A DNA stretch of 64,000 nt from Thermomicrobiales bacterium. Its GTDB lineage: Bacteria; Chloroflexota; Chloroflexia; Thermomicrobiales; UBA6265. A program made the position numbers and the translations under genes. Each line of letters opens with the position of its first letter. The stretch's first letter is position 1. Shown piece after piece: positions 1 through 8,422 of the stretch. The stretch lies in contig JAHBVL010000003.1 of the NCBI GenBank assembly GCA_019637585.1, forward strand, positions 215,827-279,826, written 5' to 3'. Below the pieces are notes generated by a model, which saw only the letters and a list, made by a program, of their open reading frames with translations, did not search any database and was not told the DNA's origin.

Positions 1-830
1 ATCCCATAGCCGATGTTGACCGAGTTGACTGTGGAGAGATCGATCGTGGCCACAGTGCAGAGCGATTTCAAACCTGGACGAGGCTCCCGGCGCATCGCCC
101 GAATGCCTTCCCGGACGATCTGCCGGTTGTATCCCGTCAGTGGCGCTACATCCGCCACCAGGCCAAGCGCCGCCAGATCGAACAGCTGCCCCGAGCCACC
201 CTGTTCGCGAAATCGCGAAAAGGAGGGAAGGTCCTGCAAGGCATGCACGACCAGCAACGTCAAGCCGGCCGCGGCCATCTCATGAAAGTGGCCGCCATCG
301 GGTCTGGCCGGCGACACGGTGATCGCACCCGCCGGACCGGTTGTGGTCATGTGATGGTGGTCGATGATGATCACATCGATCCCGTGTGACCGGGCGATCG
401 TCACGCCCTGTTCGTCGGTCGACGCGCAATCGACCGCGATCAGCAGATCGACACCGGCATCGGCGAACTCCTGCAGCGCGACGCGACTCAGCCCGTACCC
501 CTCATCCCTGGTTGGCAACCGGACAATCAGCCGGGATGGGTCGGGCATCGCCTGCTGGAGGGTCAAGGTCATGATCGCGGCCGAGGTCATGCCATCGACG
601 TCGTAATCGCCAAACACCGCGATCGTTTCGCCATGCCGAACGGCCTGGTCGATGCGCGCGAGCGCCATGTCGAGATCGGGCAACAACCCCGGATCGGGCA
701 ACACAGAAGTGGAGTGATCGAGAAACGCCTCGGCCTCGGCGCGGCGCCGGAACCCCCTGCCCGCCAGCAGGGCGTGCAGGAGCGAGTGCTCGTGGAGCTG
801 TTCGCAATCGAAGCGCGGCGGTTGGGGCAT
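1..830 (-). CDS. recJ: Single-stranded-DNA exonuclease RecJ, C-terminal part cut off by the window edge
   Basis: RecJ degrades single-stranded DNA 5' to 3' in recombination and mismatch repair in the cytoplasm. The 276 visible residues hold the DHH-phosphoesterase signatures in the expected order: GDYDVDG at about residues 74-80, DHHH at 157-160, and a GLVADVAPLTG segment like the LGLVADVVPL region of the family. A full RecJ is usually 550 residues or more, so the DHHA1 and OB parts lie beyond the left edge. The ATG at 830 opens a typical RecJ N-terminus and no better upstream start is evident. It is transcribed divergently from the L,D-transpeptidase gene at 1082. Family assignment is secure; only completeness is unknown. 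Confidence 0.92.
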   Translation of the reverse strand, partial: MPQPPRFDCEQLHEHSLLHALLAGRGFRRRAEAEAFLDHSTSVLPDPGLLPDLDMALARIDQAVRHGETIAVFGDYDVDGMTSAAIMTLTLQQAMPDPSRLIVRLPTRDEGYGLSRVALQEFADAGVDLLIAVDCASTDEQGVTIARSHGIDVIIIDHHHMTTTGPAGAITVSPARPDGGHFHEMAAAGLTLLVVHALQDLPSFSRFREQGGSGQLFDLAALGLVADVAPLTGYNRQIVREGIRAMRREPRPGLKSLCTVATIDLSTVNSVNIGYG

Positions 831-974
831 GAGCCACGTGCGAGGCGCGGCTTTGCTTCTGATGGAACGCGGCGCGGTTGCCGTCATCCTGACTCCGGGA
901 GGTCACACCCGGGGCAGCGGGTGGAATGCGGGTTTTCTCCTGCACGTTCAGCTATGCGCCGGAGCGCATTTTCG

Positions 975-984
975 CTACTATAGT
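975..984 (+). promoter_or_regulatory. Possible -10 element (TATAGT) for the L,D-transpeptidase gene
   Basis: TATAGT at 979-984 lies about 100 bases before the GTG start at 1082, in the 251-base gap between divergent genes. I see no convincing -35 hexamer at the usual spacing, so this is a weak call. Nothing else identifiable lies in 831-1081 apart from the ribosome binding site at about 1070-1078. Confidence 0.3.
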
Positions 985-1081
985 CCACGACGTGGTCATT
1001 CCCGACGGGAAGAGCGAGAAGATCGACGCTGCTCGTTCATGTTCCCGCCACGTTTGCACGGGAAGAAGAAGAGGGGGACCT

Positions 1082-2281
1082 GTGCGTACCCGCACGCTTC
1101 GGGCGTGGACGTCGGCAATTGCAGTTGCTGCCGTCACACTCGTTATTTCGGCCCTGGCGCCCGCCATGGCTCTCGCTCAAGATTGGAGCCCGCCCAGAAC
1201 AGTCTGGGTCGAGGAATCCGGCCACACCGTCGACGGATTTTTCCTCGACGAATGGCGCGACAATCCGGACCTGCTGGGCAACCCGATCACGGAAGAAGCC
1301 GAACGGCCGGTGCTGATCCCGGGGCTGCCGGCGGACAATCGCATCGTCCAATACTTCGAAAACATCGCCATCGCCTACGTACCGGAAGCGGAGAGTCGCG
1401 AGCTGATGGTCCGCGCGTTGCCCCTTGGCGAAGACAGCCTGCAGCGCGACCGAAAGAAATTCAGCCACATCGATCTCCCGGACAAAGCCGGATGCGAGAC
1501 GGTCTCGTCGACCTGTCACGAGTTCGAAGAGTCGGGGTTCAGTGTCGCCGGCGACTTCTATGCGTTCTGGGTCGACCATGATGGCGAACGCCTGATTGGC
1601 GAAGCGATCACCGGCGCGTTCAAAACGCCAGATGGTTACATCACCCAGTACTTCACCAACGCGGTGCTCCACCAGAAAGAGGGCGAAGAGGTCGAGGCGC
1701 GTCCGATCGGCAAAGAAACGACCACCTTCCTTCGCCTGGCCACCGCAGCCATCCCCCAACCAGCATCGATCCCGCTTTACGACGAGACGTTGTTCGTCGA
1801 ACCAGCACCGGTGATCGTTGCGCAGACGATCCAACAGGCGGACAACGGTCTGGGTGGCGTGGTTGGGTCCAATGCCTACTCCGGTCCCGGACCGCAGCAG
1901 GGCGCCAGCAAGGAAATCGTCGTTTCGATCTCCCAACAGTCACTCTGGGCGTACGAAGGTGGCCAGCTGGTCGTCTCGACCCTGGTCAGCACCGGCACCG
2001 CCGAGGTTCCGCAAACGGTGACGCCCATCGGCTACTTCTCCGTGCACCTGAAATACGTGACGCAGACGATGAGCGGCACGATCAGCGATGAAGCGTACGA
2101 GGTGAAGGACGTTCCCTGGGTCATGTATTTCGACTACCAGGGCAACGCGATTCATGGCACCTACTGGCACAACAACTTCGGCACGCCGATGAGCCACGGA
2201 TGCGTCAATCTGCCGCTGGATATCGCTGAATTCCTTTATCAGTGGGCGCCGGAAGGAACCGCGGTCACCGTCATCGCCTAG
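1082..2281 (+). CDS. Secreted L,D-transpeptidase (YkuD domain) with two ETGH-type repeats
   Basis: It probably makes 3-3 peptidoglycan cross-links, or attaches proteins to the wall, outside the membrane. The GTG at 1082 is chosen because a GAGGGGG-type ribosome binding site precedes it and a classical signal peptide follows (positive start, hydrophobic core, AMALAQ cleavage region near residue 33). Residues of about 35-230 hold two copies of a repeat resembling ESGH-x-GFF-W...G.PITE-x-QYF. The YkuD catalytic domain fills the last ~115 residues, with IHGTYWH and the SHGC motif (catalytic Cys at about 374). Length is 399 residues. A paralogue with the same repeat layout is at 24234-25775. The family is firm; the role of the repeats is unknown. 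Confidence 0.88.
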   Translation: MRTRTLRAWTSAIAVAAVTLVISALAPAMALAQDWSPPRTVWVEESGHTVDGFFLDEWRDNPDLLGNPITEEAERPVLIPGLPADNRIVQYFENIAIAYVPEAESRELMVRALPLGEDSLQRDRKKFSHIDLPDKAGCETVSSTCHEFEESGFSVAGDFYAFWVDHDGERLIGEAITGAFKTPDGYITQYFTNAVLHQKEGEEVEARPIGKETTTFLRLATAAIPQPASIPLYDETLFVEPAPVIVAQTIQQADNGLGGVVGSNAYSGPGPQQGASKEIVVSISQQSLWAYEGGQLVVSTLVSTGTAEVPQTVTPIGYFSVHLKYVTQTMSGTISDEAYEVKDVPWVMYFDYQGNAIHGTYWHNNFGTPMSHGCVNLPLDIAEFLYQWAPEGTAVTVIA

Positions 2282-2417
2282 AGCGGTTGCGCAAAGTTAT
2301 GCACCGCGTGGTTGAGGACACCGCTGCGGCGGGAGATTCTTCGCTTGCGCTCAGAATGACGGATCAATTGGTCCAGGGAGCGCGGTGGTCGAGCACAAGT
2401 TTTCGCAACCGCTCTAG
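2278..2417. repeat. 140-bp element bounded by a perfect 14-bp inverted repeat
   Basis: CTAGAGCGGTTGCG at 2278-2291 is the exact reverse complement of the 14 bases at 2404-2417. The left arm contains the stop codon of the L,D-transpeptidase gene. The interior (about 2334-2364) carries a GATTCTTCGC...CAGAATGACG segment related to the ends of the 117-bp repeat at 12 kb. It has no coding capacity. The form is like a miniature mobile element, but I see no clear target-site duplication. Confidence 0.7.
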
Positions 2418-2426
2418 AATGCGCGC

Positions 2427-2936
2427 ATGACGATGCGGGATCTCTTTTCACCAGTCGAGTGGTCGATTCTGGTCAGCTTGCCTGCCCGGGTGATCGCGTC
2501 CGCGGTGCTCGTCGAACCGGCAACCGAAATCGCCTCGCTCGTGGAAGAAGCAGCCGGCCTCACCGAGCTGGCGCGAGGCGCCGGGGAACGTCCGGACTGC
2601 CGGCTCGTTCAGGAGGTGTTCGCCGCTTGCCGCGAAGCAAGCGATGACGAGACTCCGGCGCTCGAGCTCAGTCAGCAGGGTGTGGAGAATCTCATTCCCG
2701 AAACACTGCTTCTGTCTGGTCAGGTCGCCGAACTCCTGGCTCGCACAGTCGAACCGGACGAGGCCGGCGCTTTCTCCTCCTGGCTACTCGATGCCGCGGA
2801 ATCGTCCTGCGCCGCCGCCCGAACCGGCGGCATCCTCGGTATCGGCGGTCCTCGCATCAGCGACGCCGAAGCCCAGTTCCTCGCGGCTCTCGACAGCGCT
2901 CTCCGCGGAACCCCTTCTGACGAACCCGCAAGCTAA
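2427..2936 (+). CDS. Conserved-looking protein of unknown function
   Basis: The product is 169 residues, acidic and alanine/leucine/glutamate-rich, and predicted mostly helical and soluble, with no signal peptide or membrane segment. I do not recognise a family. A Gly-rich patch (GGILGIGG) sits near residue 135. An in-frame ATG at 2433 is an alternative start. It is transcribed in the same direction as the FAD enzyme at 3042, about 105 bases upstream of it, and its start is only 9 bases past the 140-bp inverted-repeat element. Codon usage looks like its neighbours, and long uninterrupted reading supports a real gene, but function cannot be inferred. Confidence 0.6.
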   Translation: MTMRDLFSPVEWSILVSLPARVIASAVLVEPATEIASLVEEAAGLTELARGAGERPDCRLVQEVFAACREASDDETPALELSQQGVENLIPETLLLSGQVAELLARTVEPDEAGAFSSWLLDAAESSCAAARTGGILGIGGPRISDAEAQFLAALDSALRGTPSDEPAS

Positions 2937-3041
2937 CTCCACTCGCCTCGGACTCCGGACTTCGGACCCCAGACCCACTCCCGTTCATTGCATACTGTCG
3001 GCTAGCGACGGAGCACCGCAACCGGCGACGAAGGAGCACGC

Positions 3042-4604
3042 ATGGCCAACGAGTCACCCAGATACGACGCGATCGTCATCGGCGCCGGCCACAACGGCCT
3101 GATCGCCGCAGCCTACCTGGCGAAGGGAGGCAAACGGGTCCTCGTGTTGGAACGCCGCGACATCATCGGCGGCGCCGCCGTCACCGAAGAGGCGTTTCCC
3201 GGCTACAACCTCTCGACCTGCTCCTATGTCTGCAATCTCCTCCTGCCGGAAGTCATCGCCGATCTCGATCTGGTCCGGCATGGCTACGCGATTCGGCCAT
3301 TCGACCCGACCTATTTCTGCCCTTTCCCGGATGGCAGCTATTTCATGGCCCATCTGGACGGGAAGAAAACGCGCCAGCAGATCGCCAAGTTCTCGAAGAA
3401 GGATGTCGCCGCCTACGACGCCTACTGGGCGATGTGGGACCGCATTCTGGCCCGCATGCAACCGCTCCTCCGCCGGGCCGCGCCCTCGCTGAGCGATATC
3501 GAGCGGGCGTTCGACGGTCCGCAGGGGCTCGACGACTGGAAAACCCTGACCCAGCGCTCCATTGCGGAAGTGCTCGACTACTACTTCGAATCGGAGCAGA
3601 TCAAAGCCCCCCTTTGCACCGGCGGGGTGATCGGCGTCAACGCCGGCCCGATGACACCCGGCACCGCCTATGTCAAGTTTCATCACCTGATTGGCAAGGT
3701 CAATGGTGTTCAGGGCGCCTGGGGATTTGTCACCGGCGGGATGGGTTCGGTGTCGAATGCCATTGCCACGTCGGCCAAGGAATCAGGCGTCGAGATTCTC
3801 ACGAACGCCGAAGTGGCGGAAATCGAGATCAGCAACGGACGGGCGTCGTCGGTACGCCTGACCGATGGGCGACGCTTTTCGGCTTCGACGATCCTCTCCA
3901 ACGCCGACCCCCAACGAACCTATCTCCAGATGATCGGCGCGGGTGCATTGCCGGACGACTTTGTCGATGGGGTGCAGCGCATCCGCCACAAAGGTTCGGT
4001 CGTCAAGGTCCTGCTGGGGTTGGGGGAGCTTCCTGACTTCACAGCCCTACCGGGCAAAACCATCGGACCGCAGCACACGGGCGGCATCACGATCAATCCC
4101 TCCGTCGAGTACCTGGAAACAGCCTGGGATGAATGCAAACGGGGTCAACCGTCGAGCAAACCGTTCATGGACTGCTACATCCAGACCGCCACCGAAGACG
4201 GACTCGCGCCTCCCGGCAAGCACACACTGAGTCTGTTCGTCCAATACGCGCCCTACGATCTGGCCGAAGGCAGCTGGGACGACCGCCGCGACCAGATCGG
4301 CCAGACCATCATCAACACCCTTGCCGATTACGCGCCGAATCTTCCGTCAGCGATCGAACACATGCAGGTGCTCGGTCCTCCCGACATCGAACGAATCATC
4401 GGCATCACGGGCGGCAACATCTTCCACGGCGAGATCATGCCCGACCAGATGTTTGGCAATCGCCCGGTTCCGGGCTACAGCGGATACGAGTCACCCGTCG
4501 AAGGGCTCTTTCTTTGTGGAAGCGGCGCCTGGCCGGGAGGAGCCGTTTTCGGGGCTCCCGGACGCAATTGCGCGCTGGCCGTTCTGGGTGAGCTCGACGC
4601 ATGA
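3042..4604 (+). CDS. FAD-dependent phytoene desaturase/PYROXD2-like oxidoreductase
   Basis: This 520-residue flavoprotein belongs to the CrtI/PYROXD2-like amine-oxidase superfamily. The N-terminal Rossmann motif VIGAGHNGLIAAAYLAKGG is at about residues 11-29, followed by the LERRDIIGGAAVTEE segment typical of the family. The C-terminal FAD-contact region reads GLFLCGSGAWPGGAVFGAPG near residues 490-510. Substrate cannot be told from sequence. Members are often annotated as carotenoid desaturases, but no carotenoid genes (crtB or similar) lie nearby and no signal peptide is present. It overlaps pyrD by 4 bases (ATGA), so the two are translationally coupled. The start is the ATG after GAAGGAGCACGC, a good ribosome binding site. 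Confidence 0.8.
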   Translation: MANESPRYDAIVIGAGHNGLIAAAYLAKGGKRVLVLERRDIIGGAAVTEEAFPGYNLSTCSYVCNLLLPEVIADLDLVRHGYAIRPFDPTYFCPFPDGSYFMAHLDGKKTRQQIAKFSKKDVAAYDAYWAMWDRILARMQPLLRRAAPSLSDIERAFDGPQGLDDWKTLTQRSIAEVLDYYFESEQIKAPLCTGGVIGVNAGPMTPGTAYVKFHHLIGKVNGVQGAWGFVTGGMGSVSNAIATSAKESGVEILTNAEVAEIEISNGRASSVRLTDGRRFSASTILSNADPQRTYLQMIGAGALPDDFVDGVQRIRHKGSVVKVLLGLGELPDFTALPGKTIGPQHTGGITINPSVEYLETAWDECKRGQPSSKPFMDCYIQTATEDGLAPPGKHTLSLFVQYAPYDLAEGSWDDRRDQIGQTIINTLADYAPNLPSAIEHMQVLGPPDIERIIGITGGNIFHGEIMPDQMFGNRPVPGYSGYESPVEGLFLCGSGAWPGGAVFGAPGRNCALAVLGELDA

Positions 4605-5671
4605 TGCTCGACCGTCTCTACCAGACCGTCAAACCGGCGCTCTTCCGGCAGGATCCGGAAACCGTCCACGATCGGGTCATGGCGGCGCTCGATCTCCTGA
4701 GCCGCGATCCCGACAAGCTCGATCGCATTGCCGCCGAACCCGATCCCCGACTGACTGTCTCGCTCTTCGGGCTGGACATCCCCCACCCGCTGGGAATCGC
4801 CGCCGGTCTGGACAAGAACGGGGTTGCTTTTCCGGCACTACTGGCATTGGGATTCGGGCACGTCGAAATCGGCACGGTCACACCGCGTCCACAAGAAGGG
4901 AACCCAAAACCACGCGTCTTTCGGCTCGTCGAGGACCGGGCGCTCATCAACCGCATGGGGTTTCCCGGTCGGGGCGTCAGTGAGGTCGTCGCGCAGGCCG
5001 CCCCCCGCAAACAGAGCAAGATGGTTGTCGGCTGCAACATCGGGCCGAACAAAGCGTCGGTCGAATCCGGCACCGCCACGGAAGACCTCGTCACCGGATA
5101 CCGGGCCATGGCCTCGATGGCCACCTGGGTGACGGTGAACGTTTCGTCCCCCAACACGGCGAATCTTCGCTCCCTCCAGCACAAGACCGCTCTGCGAGAG
5201 ATGCTGACTGCCCTAAATGAGGAGCGACGCTCCCTCGTCTGGCGGCCCTTGCTAGTGAAAATCTCACCCGACCTCGAACCCGCCCAGCTGGATGACCTCA
5301 TCGACGTCGCCATCGAGTGCCAGGTCGACGGCCTCATCGCCACCAACACGACGATCAGCCGTCCGGCAAGTCTGAAGTCACATCTTCGGGACCAAACTGG
5401 CGGTCTGAGCGGCCCGCCGGTGGCGGCGCTGGCTGTTGCGACAGTGCGCCGCATCGCCGAACGAACCAACGGCGCCCTCCCGATCATCGCCGCCGGTGGC
5501 ATCGAAACCGGCGCGGATGTCGTCGCCGCTATCGAAGCCGGCGCCAGTCTCTGCCAGACCTACACCGGATTCATCTATCGGGGTCTCGCCATGGCCCGCC
5601 TGGTCGGCGCGGAGATCATCGCGGAGCTCGATCGTCGGGGCGTCTCATCGATCGCGAACCTGAGGAGCTGA
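4601..5671 (+). CDS. pyrD: Dihydroorotate dehydrogenase (quinone), class 2
   Basis: PyrD oxidises dihydroorotate to orotate in de novo pyrimidine synthesis, passing electrons through FMN to quinone at the membrane. The 356 residues match class 2 enzymes in length and order. There is an N-terminal amphipathic extension (YQTVKPALFRQDPETVH), then PLGIAAGLDKNG at about 65-76, GTVTPRPQEGN, NRMGFPG, VNVSSPNT with the catalytic-loop Ser, and GLIATNTTISRP, IAAGGI and YTGFIYRG for FMN phosphate binding. It overlaps the FAD enzyme upstream by 4 bases. Other pyrimidine genes here are pyrG at 30.5 kb and a PyrE-like protein at 28.2 kb, so the pathway is scattered. An alternative ATG is at 4604. Confidence 0.93.
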   Translation: MMLDRLYQTVKPALFRQDPETVHDRVMAALDLLSRDPDKLDRIAAEPDPRLTVSLFGLDIPHPLGIAAGLDKNGVAFPALLALGFGHVEIGTVTPRPQEGNPKPRVFRLVEDRALINRMGFPGRGVSEVVAQAAPRKQSKMVVGCNIGPNKASVESGTATEDLVTGYRAMASMATWVTVNVSSPNTANLRSLQHKTALREMLTALNEERRSLVWRPLLVKISPDLEPAQLDDLIDVAIECQVDGLIATNTTISRPASLKSHLRDQTGGLSGPPVAALAVATVRRIAERTNGALPIIAAGGIETGADVVAAIEAGASLCQTYTGFIYRGLAMARLVGAEIIAELDRRGVSSIANLRS

Positions 5672-5685
5672 CAATAGCCCAGAGA

Positions 5686-5859
5686 CCGATGGCTGAAAGC
5701 CAACGGCTATACGCCTCATTCCCCGCGTTGGAGGCGGTTGTCAGGAATGGCCCTGGCCTGGGATGAATTGGCAACTGTATCCCGCTGGCCCGGTGGAATC
5801 CGGCGGCGAACGCATCGCAACGGACGAGGCGTCTTAGCCACCGGTTTCTAACCGGTGGT
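5686..5859. repeat. Structured intergenic repeat, copy 1 of about 174 bp
   Basis: This is one of two copies, the other being 50772-50944 on the same strand. Shared blocks include the left end CCGATGGCT-(N)-AAGCCAACGGCTA, ACGCCTCATT, the middle CCTGGGATG(A/G)ATTG, and the right end ACGGACGAGGCGT(C/G)TTAGCC. The right end ends in a perfect 9-bp hairpin at 5838-5858 (CCACCGGTT / AACCGGTGG, loop TCT). The sequence also has a long outer inverted repeat, GGCTA...ACGCCTC against GAGGCGT...TAGCC. It lies between the convergent genes pyrD and ubiA-like, filling most of the 214-base gap, and has no coding potential. Confidence 0.8.
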
Positions 5860-5885
5860 CCCAACCACGCACCATGCAAAGTGCG

Positions 5886-6881
5886 CTACGAGACCGTCAG
5901 AATCACCAGACTGGCCAGCACCCACCCCACGACGCTCATCTGCAACGGGCGATCCTTGAGCAGCATGACCTCAGGGCTTCCGCCAGCCCGCCGAATGTAG
6001 ACGAGGTAGAGATACCGAAACACCGCGTACATGACGATCGGCGCCGTCAGCACCATCGCGTGATTGTCCGGCAGAGTGGGAGCCTGGAAGGTGTAGATCG
6101 AATAGCTCAGAATCGTCGCCGCCGCGGAAACGGCGATGCACTGATCGAGCATGGAAACGGAGTAGGTCTCCAGATTCTGGCGGTGCAGCGCGGCATCCTG
6201 GTCCAGGGCCAGCAGCTCGTGCCGCCGCTTGCCGAACCCCACCAGCAACGCCACCACGAAGGTGCAGATATAGAGCCAGGGTGAGATCGGCACGGCGATG
6301 GCCACCGCCCCACCCGCCGCCCGTAGCACAAATCCCGCCGCAATCACCATGACATCCAGAATGACGACCTGCTTGAGTCCGGCGTTGTACGCCATCATCA
6401 TCACCAGATAGATCGCCAGCACAGCAAGAAGCTCGAGACGCACCAACCCGGCCAATCCGAGTCCTGCCGCGGTCAGAACGGCTGCCGTGTTCAACGCCCG
6501 GCGCGGCGAGAGCTCGCCGGCCGCGATCGGCCGCAGGCGCTTGACCGGGTGGAGCAGATCTTGCTCCCTGTCGCGAACATCGTTGATCAGGTAGATGGCG
6601 CTCGACACCATGCAGAACGCGATGAACGCGCCGATGCTGCGCAGCAACGGGTCGAGATGGAAGGTGTCGCGGGCGAAGATCAACGCCGCGAAAACCAGGA
6701 GACTCTTGGTCCACTGCAGCGGTCTCATCGCCCGCAGCAGTGGCGGCAACGTCCGAATCGGCGCGATCTGTTCTTCGTCGAGCGGGGTTGCGCCAACTGG
6801 CAAACGGGAAATCAGCGAGATAACCGGACGGCTCCGCTCGCTCCCTGGCAGTTCTTCCGGTTCCCGATGCTCGAAACTCAC
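5886..6881 (-). CDS. UbiA-family decaprenyl-phosphate phosphoribosyltransferase-like membrane protein
   Basis: Enzymes of this UbiA branch move phosphoribose from PRPP to a polyprenyl phosphate, the first step towards decaprenyl-phosphoryl arabinose in actinobacteria. The diagnostic aspartate-rich motif NDVRDREQD (residues 100-108) is followed by HPVKRLRPIAAG, the arrangement of the DPPR synthases rather than of quinone prenyltransferases. The second cytoplasmic loop reads GFGKRRHELLALDQD. About eight to nine membrane segments follow a soluble tail of ~45 residues. It overlaps the GMC oxidoreductase gene by 4 bases, so it is the last gene of that transcript. No dprE1/dprE2 or arabinosyltransferase is visible nearby, so the acceptor and end product are inference. 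Confidence 0.75.
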   Translation of the reverse strand: MSFEHREPEELPGSERSRPVISLISRLPVGATPLDEEQIAPIRTLPPLLRAMRPLQWTKSLLVFAALIFARDTFHLDPLLRSIGAFIAFCMVSSAIYLINDVRDREQDLLHPVKRLRPIAAGELSPRRALNTAAVLTAAGLGLAGLVRLELLAVLAIYLVMMMAYNAGLKQVVILDVMVIAAGFVLRAAGGAVAIAVPISPWLYICTFVVALLVGFGKRRHELLALDQDAALHRQNLETYSVSMLDQCIAVSAAATILSYSIYTFQAPTLPDNHAMVLTAPIVMYAVFRYLYLVYIRRAGGSPEVMLLKDRPLQMSVVGWVLASLVILTVS

Positions 6882-8419
6882 AAACCCGCGCTCACCGTCG
6901 GCCGCAATGCGGCTCCAGTATGCCGCACCCCGCCGATATGCTCACCAACCCGAATGGCCTGGGCCATGATCGTCAGTGCGGGATTGACTGCCGAGGAAGA
7001 AGGGAAGAACGACGCATCGACGACGTAGAGATTGTCGAAATCATGCGTCCGGCACCAGGGGTCGAGCACTGATGAAGCCGGGTCCTCACCGAATCGCAAC
7101 GTGCCGACCTGGTGAGAGTTCGTGGCGATCCCCATGGTTTTCGTCACGACGAGTGGAAAACCAAGCTCGCGGAAGATCTCCTTCGACGTCTTGATGAAGC
7201 GCTCATGCGCCACCCGATTCGTCGCGTTCCAGTTCACACGGATACCACCAGATGGGGTGACGGTCACCCGGTTCTCCGGATCGGGCAGATCCTCGGACAT
7301 CACCCACCAGTCGGTGCTGCGCGCGGCGATCTGGCCCAGCATCCGCGCCGGAACACGCTTGAGCTCGGTCTGCAGCATGGCGGGTTGCACTTTGCCGACC
7401 GGCTGCAGATTCCCCATCGGCCAGGGAAACCCCGGCCCCCTGAAATAGAAATCGTTGATCGACATCGACTTCTGGACCACCGTGTCGTTGATCTTCTGCG
7501 GATGAACCGCCATCAGCACCGCATTGTTGTGGACCATGTAGTTGCGGCCAACCAGGCCCGAGCTGTTGGCCAAACCGTCATCCCCCGGACGGTCGCCCGA
7601 TTGCAGGAGAAGCGCGGCCGAATTCACCGCGCCGCAGGCGAGAATCACGAACCCCGCATTGACGATCTCCCGCTCACCATGCCGCTCGACCTCGACTCCC
7701 GCAATCTGTCGCCCTTCGCCTCGCACGATCCGGGTCGCCCGCGCTCCAGTCCAGAGTTCCACATTGGGCGACTCGAGGGCCGGAAGGATTCCGCAGACGT
7801 GGGCGTCGGCTTTGGCATCGACCTGGCACGGAAACGCATCACATGTCCGGCACCGGATGCAACGCCCCTCTCGCCGGTAGTCCAACCCGACAGGCAGCGG
7901 ATAGGGAGTCAATCCAAGTCCACGCATCCCCTCGGCAAGATCGGACATATAGGGATCGTGGGGAATCGCCGGCCAGGGGTATGGCGTTGACCGCCATGGC
8001 TCGGTCGGATCGATGCCGCCTTCCCCATGCACCCAATACCACTGCTCGGCAACCCGGTAGTAGGGTTCCAGGTCGGCATAGGTGATCGGCCAGGCCGGGG
8101 AGGTGCCCCCTTCGTGCTCGATGGCATCGAAGTCCTCGGCGCGAAGCCGGTGCAGCACAGCCCCATACATCTTGGTGTTGCCGCCAACCCAGTAGTGAAT
8201 TCCGGGATGGAACGCATTCCCCTTGCCGTCCTCCCAGCATTCGGTCGTCTTGTACCGGTTCTGGACAAAAACCGCTTCCGGACTCCAGTTTTCCGGTTCA
8301 CTCGGGAGGAAGTCGCCCCGCTCCAGGACCAGAATGCGGGCGCCGCTGGGCGCCAGCGCACGGGCGATCGTCCCGCCGCCGGCGCCGGTCCCGATGATCA
8401 CGATATCTGGCGATGTCAC
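6878..8419 (-). CDS. GMC-family FAD oxidoreductase with a four-cysteine insert
   Basis: This 513-residue flavoenzyme oxidises an alcohol or sugar hydroxyl. It has an N-terminal FAD motif IIGTGAGGGTIARALA (about 6-21). A cysteine cluster, CIRCRTCDAFPC, sits near residue 190 with spacing C-x2-C-x2-C-x4-C. The GMC C-terminal signature is DASFFPSSSAVNPALTIMAQA, with the catalytic-type His in TNSHQVGTLRFG. There is no signal peptide, so it should act in the cytoplasm. It sits 3 bases downstream of an inner-membrane sugar permease and overlaps the UbiA-like gene, so it is probably co-transcribed with the ABC transporter and may act on the imported substrate. Substrate is unknown. A second, fused GMC protein lies at 15864-18113. 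Confidence 0.82.
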   Translation of the reverse strand: MTSPDIVIIGTGAGGGTIARALAPSGARILVLERGDFLPSEPENWSPEAVFVQNRYKTTECWEDGKGNAFHPGIHYWVGGNTKMYGAVLHRLRAEDFDAIEHEGGTSPAWPITYADLEPYYRVAEQWYWVHGEGGIDPTEPWRSTPYPWPAIPHDPYMSDLAEGMRGLGLTPYPLPVGLDYRREGRCIRCRTCDAFPCQVDAKADAHVCGILPALESPNVELWTGARATRIVRGEGRQIAGVEVERHGEREIVNAGFVILACGAVNSAALLLQSGDRPGDDGLANSSGLVGRNYMVHNNAVLMAVHPQKINDTVVQKSMSINDFYFRGPGFPWPMGNLQPVGKVQPAMLQTELKRVPARMLGQIAARSTDWWVMSEDLPDPENRVTVTPSGGIRVNWNATNRVAHERFIKTSKEIFRELGFPLVVTKTMGIATNSHQVGTLRFGEDPASSVLDPWCRTHDFDNLYVVDASFFPSSSAVNPALTIMAQAIRVGEHIGGVRHTGAALRPTVSAGL

Positions 8420-8422
8420 AAC

